Assembly (NCBI GenBank): GCA_029880755.1
Contig: JAOUNW010000028.1
Location: 1-16,983 of the forward strand
Length of the DNA stretch: 16,983 nt
Direction: 5' to 3'
DNA from: Gammaproteobacteria bacterium
Lineage (GTDB): Bacteria; Pseudomonadota; Gammaproteobacteria; Acidiferrobacterales; SZUA-150
Part shown: one piece after another, positions 7,564 to 15,994 of the stretch
Layout of the letters: every line of letters starts with the position of its first letter
Numbering within the stretch: position 1 is the first letter of the stretch
Position numbers and translations under genes: made by a program
Notes under the pieces: generated by a model
The model's database searches: none
The model's input: only the letters and a program-made list of their open reading frames with translations
What the model was told of the DNA's origin: nothing

Positions 7564-8712
7564 ATGTATCTACAGCTTTTTAATCTTGTTGATTTTCCCT
7601 TCCAGTTAACGCCGGATACAGATTACCTGTATCTGAGTAACTCCCATGCCAGGGCGGCAGCCTATATGGATTACAGTGTCTGGAATCAGGAGGGTTTTGT
7701 TGTCATTACTGGTGAAGTTGGTGTAGGTAAGACATTGCTGGTTCATAAGTTGCTTTCTGAACTAACCAGTAATGTGGTGGTTGCCAAGGTATTCCAGACA
7801 CAGCTTAACGAAGTGGAATTTCTTCAGGCCATGCTGGTGGAGTATGGGCTGAATCCATTTAATGCCAAGAAAGTCGAGCTCATGGATATGCTCAATACTT
7901 TCCTGATCAACTGTTACGGCGAGTCCAAGCAGGCAGTACTGTTGGTGGATGATGCCCAGAATCTGGATTTCAAGGTTCTTGAAGAAATCAGAATGTTATC
8001 CAATTTGGAAATCAAGAATGAAAAAATACTGCACATAATCCTGGTCGGTCAGCCGGAACTGGCCAGAACCCTGGAACAACCGGAACTTGAACAGTTAATG
8101 CAGCGCGTGCGGTTGCGTTTTCACATTAGCCCGCTCACCAGAGCTGAGGCAAAGGACTATATACTTCATCGGTTGAGAATAGCTGGTTCAGGTGGCAGGG
8201 AGATATTTGAAGAAGATACCTTTGATATTATTCATAAATACAGCGGTGGATTACCGCGCCTGATTAATACACTGTGTGATACGGCATTAACTTGCGCCTT
8301 TGCGGATGATAACACTTCAGTAACGAAAGAAATTGTTAGCACGGCTATTTCGGAACTGCAGTGGCAGCCTTACAGTGAGCGTAAGGCCCAGCTACAAAAG
8401 CAGCGCAAAGAAGCACATAAATCCGGTATTGTTACCGGCGACGTATCGCAACTTTCCAGTTTGCTGGAAAGTAATACTAGGGCGCTGGCTCAAATAGGCA
8501 ACAAGTTTGAGAATCTTGACGGGCTGGTATCACCGTTGTCCATGATCGCCCGGCAATTAAGTTCGATCGAGAAGTTATTGACAGCGCTGGCCGAGAAACA
8601 GGGTATAACGGTTAACAGTCAGACTGTAGCAAACCAGAATCCCCGGGCGACAGCGCCCAAGGGTAGTTCACCCACTTCCGGTAACGACAAAAACAAAAGC
8701 CGGATAGCCTGA
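7564..8712 (+). CDS. ExeA/GspA-like AAA ATPase of the XrtA EPS system
   Basis: A 382-residue ATPase. It starts MYLQLFNLVDFPFQLTPDTD, typical of ExeA-like proteins. Walker A is GEVGVGKT at 50-57 and Walker B AVLLVDDAQNL lies at about 123-133; IILVGQPEL follows (sensor region), then RLRFHISPL and GGLPRLINTLCD, which match the AAA lid region. After about residue 275 comes a polar extension with a likely amphipathic or coiled-coil stretch (about 295-345) and a low-complexity tail. An AAGGAA ribosome binding site before the ATG supports the start. Relatives occur in XrtA loci (TIGR03015-like, from memory) and type II secretion. Here it probably powers or regulates assembly of the EPS export machinery; its motifs are intact, unlike the kinase-like ATPase two genes upstream. 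Exact partner unknown. Confidence 0.92.
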   Translation: MYLQLFNLVDFPFQLTPDTDYLYLSNSHARAAAYMDYSVWNQEGFVVITGEVGVGKTLLVHKLLSELTSNVVVAKVFQTQLNEVEFLQAMLVEYGLNPFNAKKVELMDMLNTFLINCYGESKQAVLLVDDAQNLDFKVLEEIRMLSNLEIKNEKILHIILVGQPELARTLEQPELEQLMQRVRLRFHISPLTRAEAKDYILHRLRIAGSGGREIFEEDTFDIIHKYSGGLPRLINTLCDTALTCAFADDNTSVTKEIVSTAISELQWQPYSERKAQLQKQRKEAHKSGIVTGDVSQLSSLLESNTRALAQIGNKFENLDGLVSPLSMIARQLSSIEKLLTALAEKQGITVNSQTVANQNPRATAPKGSSPTSGNDKNKSRIA

Positions 8713-8733
8713 GACGGGCACGGGAAGGGAGTT

Positions 8734-10668
8734 ATGTGCGGCGTAGCAGGTATCGTCAGTTTTCAATCCACGGCTACACCTGGGAAACATATCCTCGAGC
8801 GCATGGTCCAGCAGCTTTATCACCGCGGGCCGGATGGTTATGGCTACTTCGTTGAAGCGCCGATCGGTCTGGCCCATTCCCGTTTAAGCATTATCGATAT
8901 CGCTGGCGGCGACCAGCCCATTCACAATGAAGATAAAAGCGTGTGGGTAGTTTTCAATGGCGAAATATTTAATTATATCGAACTGCGTCAGGATCTGGTG
9001 CAACAGGGTCATGTTTTTTACACTCACTCGGATACTGAAGTGATTGTGCATTTGTACGAACAATACGGTGATGATTTTGTTTCTTATTTAAACGGCCAGT
9101 TCGCAATTGGTTTGTGGGACAAGAACAACCAGAAATTAATTCTGGTGCGCGACCGCGTGGGCATCGCTCCTTTGTTTTATACCCGCCAGGCCGGGCAGTT
9201 GTTATTTGCGTCAGAGGTAAAAGCCCTGATGGCTGCCTCAGAGCAATCGCCACAACTGAACCTGAAAGCGCTGGACCAACTTATGACCTTCTGGTCGCCC
9301 GTAAGCCCCGAGACCGTATTCAAGGATGTCTACGAGGTTTCCCCCGGGGAAATGGTTGTGGTTAAAGACAAGCAAATTACCCGAAAGCGTTATTGGGATT
9401 GGCAGTTCCCTGTTAACGGTGATTATGCTGTTGGTTCCGATGATGAGCTGGCCTGTCAGTTACACGATCTTCTGATTGATGCCACACAACTGCGTCTGCG
9501 TTCCGATGTGCCCGTAGGGGCTTATCTTTCCGGTGGCCTGGATTCATCCGTACTGGTCTCTATTATTCATCATTATGGCAATGTGCCGCTGCGCACTTTT
9601 TCCATTGGATTCGATGAGCAGTCCTTTGACGAAAGTGATCACCAAAATAATCTGATCAAACATCTCAATGCCAAGCACAGTCGTATACAAAGCAGTAACA
9701 GTGATATCGCGCGCGATTTCGTGAAAACCATTTATCACACGGAGTCGCCGGTGCTGCGTACAGCGCCGGTACCCATGGCGACCCTGTCCGGATTGGTTCA
9801 CAATCAGGGTTATAAGGTGGTGTTGACAGGTGAAGGTGCTGATGAAGTGCTGGGAGGTTACGATATTTTTAAGGAGGCTAAAATTCGCCAGTTTTGGGCC
9901 AGGAATTCCAATTCAGCCATGCGGCCACTGTTGTTGAAACGCCTGTATCCCTATCTGGACATGTCCCAGGGGCAGGCCTACCTGCAGCAATTTTTTGGCA
10001 TGGCCCTGGACCAGCCGGGTTTGACTTATTTTTCGCATATCCCGCGTTGGACCACGACCGCCAAGTGTAAGGATTTTTTTTCCGATTCCACCAAGGGCGT
10101 GCTAAAAGGCGATGCGCTTGAGGTGATGAACAGCAGTTTCCCCGAGAATCTGTGTCGCTGGCATCCGTTTAACCGTGCCCAGTATATTGAATCAAAATCC
10201 CTGATGGCCGGTTATTTACTGTGTTCTCAGGGTGACCGCATGCTCATGAGTCACTCAGTGGAAGGCCGGTTTCCCTATCTGGATCATCGTGTTATCGAAT
10301 TCGCCAACCGGCTGCACCCAAAAATGAAAATGCGGGCTTTGAACGAAAAGTTTCTGCTGAAACGGGCCATGGGAAAGTATATTCCTCAGACTATTATCAG
10401 GCGCCACAAGCAGCCCTACCGGGCACCGGATATTCTGGCATTTTTCGGCGAAAATACACCGGCGTACGTCGATGAGCTATTATCAGAAGATAAGTTGCGT
10501 AGCTACGGTTATTTTGACCACCAGCGCGTTGGACGTTTCCTGAAAAAAGTACGTATGGGCAGGGCCATTGGTTACAAGGACAATATGGCCCTGGTGGGAA
10601 TTTTGTCGACACAGGTCTGGCATTATTTGTTTGTGGAGAACCATGGCCGAAACGTCGCTATGAATTGA
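8734..10668 (+). CDS. Asparagine-synthase-like glutamine amidotransferase (XrtA type)
   Basis: A 644-residue class II glutamine amidotransferase. The first residues MCGVAGIV place the nucleophile at Cys2, exposed after Met removal. The N-terminal glutaminase (2 to about 200) has RGPDG, AHSRLSIID, FNGEIFNY and SDTEV. The C-terminal synthetase half has the ATP-pyrophosphatase loop SGGLDSS at 266-272 and continues with TFSIGFDE, GEGADEVLGGY, EGRFPYLDH and RRHKQPYRAPD. By family it releases ammonia from glutamine and forms an amide on an adenylated carboxylate. EPS-linked members (TIGR03108-like, from memory) are not thought to make free asparagine; a uronic acid or carrier-bound acid is a reasonable substrate, which is inference. 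AGGGAG precedes the ATG. It is followed by carrier-protein and ligase genes, suggesting a shared pathway. Confidence 0.93.
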   Translation: MCGVAGIVSFQSTATPGKHILERMVQQLYHRGPDGYGYFVEAPIGLAHSRLSIIDIAGGDQPIHNEDKSVWVVFNGEIFNYIELRQDLVQQGHVFYTHSDTEVIVHLYEQYGDDFVSYLNGQFAIGLWDKNNQKLILVRDRVGIAPLFYTRQAGQLLFASEVKALMAASEQSPQLNLKALDQLMTFWSPVSPETVFKDVYEVSPGEMVVVKDKQITRKRYWDWQFPVNGDYAVGSDDELACQLHDLLIDATQLRLRSDVPVGAYLSGGLDSSVLVSIIHHYGNVPLRTFSIGFDEQSFDESDHQNNLIKHLNAKHSRIQSSNSDIARDFVKTIYHTESPVLRTAPVPMATLSGLVHNQGYKVVLTGEGADEVLGGYDIFKEAKIRQFWARNSNSAMRPLLLKRLYPYLDMSQGQAYLQQFFGMALDQPGLTYFSHIPRWTTTAKCKDFFSDSTKGVLKGDALEVMNSSFPENLCRWHPFNRAQYIESKSLMAGYLLCSQGDRMLMSHSVEGRFPYLDHRVIEFANRLHPKMKMRALNEKFLLKRAMGKYIPQTIIRRHKQPYRAPDILAFFGENTPAYVDELLSEDKLRSYGYFDHQRVGRFLKKVRMGRAIGYKDNMALVGILSTQVWHYLFVENHGRNVAMN

Positions 10669-10712
10669 TCAGGATTTTTAATTTAGTAACACGGGGTTAA
10701 ACAGGAGCTTAC

Positions 10713-10961
10713 ATGTCTATTGAACACAAACTACGGGGATACATTCTGGAGAATTTTCTTTTTACTGATGATGAGTCGGCGCTTTCAAGCAGCGACTCAT
10801 TTCTGGAAAAGGGTATTATTGATTCTACGGGCATCATGGAAGTCATTTATTTTATTCAGGAGGAATTCGGTATCGAGGTGGATGATAATGAAATGATTCC
10901 GGAGAATCTGGACTCCGTCAACAACATCGTCAAATTTCTCGAGAAGAAGAAAGCCGCCTGA
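10713..10961 (+). CDS. Acyl carrier protein
   Basis: An 82-residue acidic carrier protein. The motif GIIDSTGIMEVI places the phosphopantetheine-bearing serine at residue 38; around it are the helices expected of a four-helix ACP, ending NIVKFLEKKKAA. A GGAG ribosome binding site lies just before the ATG. The following adenylate-forming ligase starts four bases after this stop, so the ligase most likely loads this carrier with its acid. It differs from housekeeping AcpP in the DSTG motif (AcpP has DSLD) and in operon context. The cargo cannot be read from sequence; a substituent for the polysaccharide or a lipid/amide precursor is possible. Confidence 0.92.
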   Translation: MSIEHKLRGYILENFLFTDDESALSSSDSFLEKGIIDSTGIMEVIYFIQEEFGIEVDDNEMIPENLDSVNNIVKFLEKKKAA

Positions 10962-10965
10962 TAGC

Positions 10966-12510
10966 ATGTCCCAGTCTCTGATTCATTTACTTCAGCACCA
11001 GGCGCATCGTGTGCCGGACAATATTGCTATTGTCCAAAAGGATGAGCGCATCAGTTATGGTCAGCTTTATGCCTGTATCTGTGCTGTTGCCGCCTTTCTA
11101 AGGGAGAATGGTCTGGCGCCAGGTGCCAGAGTGGGACTGCTGTTGGAAAATAGCCCCCAGTTTGTGGCAACGTATTATGGTGTGTTGGCTGCCGGTGGTG
11201 TGGTGGTGGCCATGAACACGGGCACCAAATCGAGAGATTTGGTTAACTGGCTCAAGCATAGCGAAGCCTGCTGGTTGTTTGCTGACGCCCGTCATCCTGA
11301 ACTGGCAGCTATCACGACGCAAATGCGTGACAGCATCGCCTACGTTATCGTCGGAGAGCACCCCAACGGTTCGGCTATTACTGTCGGCGCCAGCTGGAAA
11401 CAGATTCAAGAAAATGGAGCGGTCAACGAGCCGGATTTATCTTATTCCGGACAGCCGGGCGAATTGGCATCTATTATCTACACCTCCGGCACTACCGGGC
11501 ACCCCAAAGGGGTGATGCTGAGTCACGGTAATCTATTTCATAACGTGAATTCCATTGTAGGTTACCTGAAGCTCACGGGCGATGATATCGTCATGAATAT
11601 CCTGCCATTTTATTATTCTTACGGTAATTCCGTCCTGCATACCCATTTGGCGGTAGGTGCTACGATTGTGCTTGAGAACAGTTTGCTGTATCCACACAAG
11701 ATTCTGCAGACCATGGAAAAAGAACGAGTCACGGGGTTTTCCGGTGTACCCTCGACCTTTTCTATTTTGCTAAGCAGGACAAAATTCAAAGACTATGATC
11801 TTTCTTCTTTGAGATACATTACCCAGGCGGGGGGGCCGATGGCGCCTGCCAGCATTCGTCGGGTAATCGCCGATCTGCCGAACGCGGAATTCTTTGTGAT
11901 GTATGGTCAGACTGAGGCCACGGCGCGTTTGAGTTATTTGCCACCCGACAAACTGGAACAAAAACTTGGTTCCGTCGGCATCGGCATCCCCGGCGTAACG
12001 CTGGAAGTGCAGGATGATCAGGGCAATAAGGTTGCGCCCGGTGAAATAGGTCAGATTTATGCCAAAGGCGACAATATTATGTTGGGTTACTGGAAAGACC
12101 CGCAGACCACTGAAACCGTGATACAAAATGGCTGGTTGGTTACCGGTGACCTTGCCTATCAGGACAGCGATGGTTTTATTTTCATCAATGGTCGTGCCTC
12201 GGATATGATCAAATCTGGCGCCAATCGCATCAGCCCCAAGGATATTGAAGAGGTCATTGCAGAACTGGAAGGTGTAGAGGAAGTGGCGGTAGTGGGTATC
12301 CCTGATGAAATACTGGGGCAAGTCATAAAGGCATTTGTTGTGGCGTCGCCCAACGCAAAACTGGAAAAGAAAGCCGTAATGGCCCATTGCCGTCAGAACC
12401 TGGCCATCTACAAGTTACCTAAAGAAGTCGAATTCGTGTCTGAGTTGCCGAAAACCGCCTCAGGCAAAGTTAAACGCTTTTTGCTGGCGGACACAGCACG
12501 TGCCTCATAA
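10966..12510 (+). CDS. AMP-forming acyl-CoA/acyl-ACP ligase
   Basis: A 514-residue class I adenylate-forming enzyme. It activates a carboxylic acid as an acyl-AMP and passes it to CoA or a phosphopantetheine arm. Signature motifs are complete: the P-loop IIYTSGTTGHPKG at 170-182, YGQTEAT for adenine binding, GWLVTGDLA with the ribose-binding Asp, the hinge GRASDMIKSGANRISP, and PKTASGKVKRF with catalytic Lys501 near the C-terminus. The start four bases after the ACP stop suggests translational coupling and that the ACP is its acceptor. Specificity is unknown. XrtA loci often carry such a ligase next to a decarboxylase and hydrolases; here a NadE-like gene follows instead. Confidence 0.93.
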   Translation: MSQSLIHLLQHQAHRVPDNIAIVQKDERISYGQLYACICAVAAFLRENGLAPGARVGLLLENSPQFVATYYGVLAAGGVVVAMNTGTKSRDLVNWLKHSEACWLFADARHPELAAITTQMRDSIAYVIVGEHPNGSAITVGASWKQIQENGAVNEPDLSYSGQPGELASIIYTSGTTGHPKGVMLSHGNLFHNVNSIVGYLKLTGDDIVMNILPFYYSYGNSVLHTHLAVGATIVLENSLLYPHKILQTMEKERVTGFSGVPSTFSILLSRTKFKDYDLSSLRYITQAGGPMAPASIRRVIADLPNAEFFVMYGQTEATARLSYLPPDKLEQKLGSVGIGIPGVTLEVQDDQGNKVAPGEIGQIYAKGDNIMLGYWKDPQTTETVIQNGWLVTGDLAYQDSDGFIFINGRASDMIKSGANRISPKDIEEVIAELEGVEEVAVVGIPDEILGQVIKAFVVASPNAKLEKKAVMAHCRQNLAIYKLPKEVEFVSELPKTASGKVKRFLLADTARAS

Positions 12511-12542
12511 AGCAATTATTGTAATTAAAAAAGGAAGAAATA

Positions 12543-13535
12543 ATGCCAAGTTCAAAAACAAAATTGTCAGATGATGTCTTGTCTTTTGATATGGACCGCG
12601 AGGTGGACAAAATCGCCGAGGCGATGAGAGAGATACTGCGTTCAAAGCTGCATAGGCGTGGTCTGGTGATCGCCATGTCGGGCGGCATAGACAGTTCAGT
12701 GAGCGCCGCCCTGAGTGTCAAGGCTCTTGGCCCCGGCAAGGTGTTTGGTTTGTTGTTGCCGGAACAGGATTCCTCTTCCAGCAGTAGTGATCGGGGAAAG
12801 CAACTGGCGGAACACCTGGGTATCGAATACATCACCCACAATATCGCTAAAACCCTGGAGGCCATTGGTTGTTATGAGTGGCGTGATAAGGCTATTAAAG
12901 AGACCTTTCCTGAATACACTGATGGCTGGAAAAACAAGATTGTCATTACCGGTGGCATTGAGGGTCAGTTTAACCACTTCAAACTGGTGGTGCAGACACC
13001 GCAAGGTGATATCAAGGAAAAGAAATTGGGATTGAAGCAATATCTGCAGATTGTCGCCGCGACCAATTACAAACAGCGTATCCGGAAAACTGTGGAATAT
13101 TTTCATGCTGACCGCCTTAACTATGCTGTGGTCGGGACACCGAACCGACTTGAATACGACCAGGGTTTCTTTGTAAAAAATGGCGATGGCTCGGCAGATG
13201 TCAAACCCATTGCCCATCTCTACAAAACTCAGGTATATGCTCTGGCGAAACATCTGGGTCTGCCTGATGAAATCTGTTCCGCTGTACCTACAACCGACAC
13301 CTACAGTCTGTCGCAAGGCCAGGACGAATTCTATTTTGCGTTGCCCTATCAGCAGATGGATATTGCCCTTTGGGCGTTGAACCATGGAGTCAGTGCCAAA
13401 GAGTTGGGAGAGTATCTGGGTATCGGTGAGGATCGCGCAGCCTATGTCTACCAGGATATCCAGAACAAACGTCATACCACCAAGTACATGCACGATAAAG
13501 CGTATTTGGTTGAACCGGTGACCGAGTTACCATAA
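12543..13535 (+). CDS. NAD synthase-like (NadE family) ATP-pyrophosphatase, EPS-linked
   Basis: A 330-residue NadE-family protein. The N-type ATP-pyrophosphatase loop SGGIDSS is at 46-52; later motifs are VVGTPNRLEYDQGFFVKNGDG and PIAHLYKTQVYALAKHLGLP, which correspond to GTxNxxE and the K.GDG region of ammonia-dependent NAD synthases. There is no glutaminase domain. Two features differ from the ordinary enzyme (about 275 residues): an extra segment of roughly 40 residues (about 120-160, around VITGGIEGQFNHFKLVV) and a changed late motif, TDTYSLSQGQDEFYF in place of the usual ADLxxGQxDE. Ammonia would have to come from outside, perhaps from the amidotransferase two genes before the ligase. 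AAGGAAG precedes the ATG. It may supply NAD, but its operon position and divergence favour amidation of another adenylated acid. This reassignment is inference. Confidence 0.85.
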   Translation: MPSSKTKLSDDVLSFDMDREVDKIAEAMREILRSKLHRRGLVIAMSGGIDSSVSAALSVKALGPGKVFGLLLPEQDSSSSSSDRGKQLAEHLGIEYITHNIAKTLEAIGCYEWRDKAIKETFPEYTDGWKNKIVITGGIEGQFNHFKLVVQTPQGDIKEKKLGLKQYLQIVAATNYKQRIRKTVEYFHADRLNYAVVGTPNRLEYDQGFFVKNGDGSADVKPIAHLYKTQVYALAKHLGLPDEICSAVPTTDTYSLSQGQDEFYFALPYQQMDIALWALNHGVSAKELGEYLGIGEDRAAYVYQDIQNKRHTTKYMHDKAYLVEPVTELP

Positions 13536-13577
13536 CCGACAGGTGTGCCGGTATCATTGAATGACAGCTGACTGTTT

Positions 13578-14435
13578 ATGAAAAATGCCTTTACCATTGA
13601 TGTTGAAGATTACTTCCAGGTGCAGGCCTTCGCCGGTGTTGTTAAACGCGATACCTGGGACGGTTATGAGAGCCGGGTGCAGGCTAATACCGGCCGTATT
13701 CTGGATTTGCTCGATAGCAAAAACGTCAAGGGTACCTTCTTTGTTCTGGGCTGGGTGGCAAAGCGCTATCCTGATATTGTCCGCGAGATTGCTGTGCGAG
13801 GCCATGAAGTGGCCAGCCACGGCATGAGTCACAAGCTGGTTTATACGCAGACAGAAAAGGAATTCCTGCAAGAGACAAGTGATAGCAAGAAAATAATCGA
13901 GGACATTTATCAGCAACCTGTATTGGGCTACAGGGCGGCTACCTACTCTATTACCAATAAATCTTTATGGGCGCTGGATATCCTGGCGGACCTTGGTTTT
14001 GAATACGATTCCAGCATTTATCCAGTGCACCATGATAAATACGGCATCGCCAAGGCGCCAAGAATGCCTCACTACATTGAACTTAAAAATAACAAGCGTC
14101 TTATCGAGTTTCCCATTGCTACGGTACCTGTTTTGAATAACAATTTTCCCATTGGTGGTGGTGGGTATTTCCGGATTTTTCCTTATATGATCAGCCGGTT
14201 CGGCTTGCGCAGAATCAATAATGGCGAAAATAAGCCATTTGTTTTTTATTTACACCCCTGGGAAGTGGATCCCGGGCAGCCCAGAATCAAGGCCGGGCGC
14301 CTATCCATGTTTCGACACTACACGAATGTTAAAAGCTGCAAAAGCAAGCTGGAAAAATTACTGGATGATTTTACATTTACTCCAATGAGGGAGGTTATAG
14401 GGAATTTGCAAGCGTTGGAAACAGTACGCTACTAA
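13578..14435 (+). CDS. Polysaccharide deacetylase, XrtA type (NodB-like with DUF3473)
   Basis: A 285-residue carbohydrate esterase-4-like protein, expected to remove N-acetyl groups from the EPS or its precursor. It begins MKNAFTIDVEDYFQVQAF; IDVEDYF (Asp8, Asp11) takes the place of the NodB TFDDG motif. The metal-binding motif is HGMSH (His81, His85) within GHEVASHG. Later come GYRAATYSI, the aromatic-rich YDSSIYPVHHDKYGI, and the C-terminal DUF3473-type end with YLHPWEVDPGQPR. GYRAATYSI has Ala where other NodB enzymes usually have Pro (RAP). No signal peptide is present, as is usual for this subgroup. The ribosome binding site is weak. Length and motifs match TIGR03006 (from memory). Confidence 0.93.
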   Translation: MKNAFTIDVEDYFQVQAFAGVVKRDTWDGYESRVQANTGRILDLLDSKNVKGTFFVLGWVAKRYPDIVREIAVRGHEVASHGMSHKLVYTQTEKEFLQETSDSKKIIEDIYQQPVLGYRAATYSITNKSLWALDILADLGFEYDSSIYPVHHDKYGIAKAPRMPHYIELKNNKRLIEFPIATVPVLNNNFPIGGGGYFRIFPYMISRFGLRRINNGENKPFVFYLHPWEVDPGQPRIKAGRLSMFRHYTNVKSCKSKLEKLLDDFTFTPMREVIGNLQALETVRY

Positions 14436-14491
14436 CACTACTGTCGTTAGAACAATAACAAAATCAAGAATTAATCTGGAGCGGGCAAGCA

Positions 14492-15979
14492 TTGAAAAGT
14501 CTAACCGATAAAGCAGGTCTGCTCGTTGTTCTGAACATATTCAAGTATTCAGTCGGTTTTTTGATACCGATGTTTTTGGTGCGGGTCTTAACCAAACTGG
14601 AATACGGTACCTATCAGCAGCTCCTTATTATCGGCACGGCGTCAGCCCGAGTTCTGGTGCTGGGTCTGCCGAGCGCTGTTTACTATTATTACAATATTGT
14701 TACCGATGTTAAAAAGCGGGCATTAATTACCCAGACAGCGGTGCTGACCTTCCTCACCGGGTTGCTTGGTGCTCTCGGTATTTATCTGGCACGTTATAAG
14801 ATTGCCGATGCAATGAGCAATCAATTGCTCGTCGATTTGATTCCCATCTACTGTATTTATGTCGTGTTTTACGTTGCCAGTGAATATGTTGTCGATGCGC
14901 TGATCAGCAAAAATAAATATAGGCTGTCCGTGGGTATGCAGGGCGCAGAAATCCTCATTCGGTTTGTCATTATTATCCTTCCTATTGTCCTGGGTGGTGG
15001 GTTGACTGAGCTAATTTTGAGTATCGCCTTTTATGCGCTCTTCCGTTTCGGTATGTATACGCTCGCTATACGCGAGGAGTTCTTTCCCGTCGACCGGCAC
15101 AGCTTCGACTGGCCTTTTATAAAGGAGCAGTTTAATTACTCCATACCGCTGGCCTTGTCATCGGTTATCGGTATCATTGGCAGATTATTGGACCGCGTCA
15201 TTATTTCCACGTCCTTCAGTACCACCCAATATGCTATCTATTCTGTCGGAGCGCTGGAAATACCGCTGGATTATATTTTCCAGCGCTCAGTGTCCAATGT
15301 GCTCCGGGCAACCTTGCCGCCACTGGTAAAGGAAGGCAGGTTCGATGAAATTGTCCGTATCTGGCGCGCCTCAGTGCGTAAGCTGGCCTTCATTATTCTG
15401 CCGGTATTTGTATTTCTGACCTATTTCGCATATGAGTTCATCACCTTGTTGTTTACCGACGACTACCGTGAGAGTGTAAACGTATTTCGTGTCTATTTGA
15501 TGTTGGTGCCGTTGCATATTTTTGTACTGAGTCCGTTGCCGCAGGTATTCGGTAAAACCGGTATTACCATGAAAATCACTATAGTAACCGTGATCAGTAA
15601 CCTGATACTGAGCATTGTTCTGGTGATGACTTTGGGCTACTACGGTCCTGCTATCGCCACCATCGTCACCACTTACATGGCCTCCGGCATTTATTTTGTG
15701 ATTGCCATGAGATTGTTAAATCGTAGCGCCCTGGAACTGTTTCCGATAAAGGCAATCAGCGGTATCGCCGCAGTGGCTGTTGCAGCGACTGTCATTGCAG
15801 CGATTGCGGTGGCTAAAATGGACCGTAACCTGTTGCAATTTGTTGTGGCGGTAATTGTTTATGGTACATCCTATCTGGCCATTGCCAACTTCACAGGCGT
15901 GCTCACGGCAGAAGACAAGCGGCTCATCAGGAGATGGGCGGCCAAGGTGCCAGGCGCCAAATTGTTCCTTGGTAGCTAG
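14492..15979 (+). CDS. Wzx-like oligosaccharide flippase (TTG start)
   Basis: A 495-residue, very hydrophobic protein with about 12-14 predicted membrane helices, of the MOP/polysaccharide-biosynthesis (Wzx) type. It should move undecaprenyl-linked repeat units from the cytoplasmic to the periplasmic face. The first helix region, KAGLLVVLNIFKYSVGFLIPMFLVRVL, followed by KLEYGTYQQLL, is characteristic. The start codon is TTG at 14492, with GGAG at 14478-14481, ten bases upstream. The first in-frame ATG is codon 27, inside helix 1, so starting there would remove a needed membrane segment; this decides for TTG. It follows the deacetylase by 56 bases and precedes a glycosyltransferase by 15. Confidence 0.9.
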   Translation: MKSLTDKAGLLVVLNIFKYSVGFLIPMFLVRVLTKLEYGTYQQLLIIGTASARVLVLGLPSAVYYYYNIVTDVKKRALITQTAVLTFLTGLLGALGIYLARYKIADAMSNQLLVDLIPIYCIYVVFYVASEYVVDALISKNKYRLSVGMQGAEILIRFVIIILPIVLGGGLTELILSIAFYALFRFGMYTLAIREEFFPVDRHSFDWPFIKEQFNYSIPLALSSVIGIIGRLLDRVIISTSFSTTQYAIYSVGALEIPLDYIFQRSVSNVLRATLPPLVKEGRFDEIVRIWRASVRKLAFIILPVFVFLTYFAYEFITLLFTDDYRESVNVFRVYLMLVPLHIFVLSPLPQVFGKTGITMKITIVTVISNLILSIVLVMTLGYYGPAIATIVTTYMASGIYFVIAMRLLNRSALELFPIKAISGIAAVAVAATVIAAIAVAKMDRNLLQFVVAVIVYGTSYLAIANFTGVLTAEDKRLIRRWAAKVPGAKLFLGS

Positions 15980-15994
15980 AACAAGAAATAGACC

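Noticed and set aside
11770..12387. 205-codon open frame on the minus strand
   Set aside because: Opposite the AMP ligase, whose motifs run through this stretch. No ribosome binding site and no recognisable domain.
12514..12526. AATTA-TTG-TAATT palindrome before the NadE-like gene
   Set aside because: Very AT-rich and short; chance occurrence is likely and there is no promoter-like partner.
12696..13493. 265-codon open frame on the minus strand
   Set aside because: Lies fully opposite the NadE-like gene, which has complete family motifs. The minus-strand translation shows no recognisable domain; it is a shadow of codon bias.
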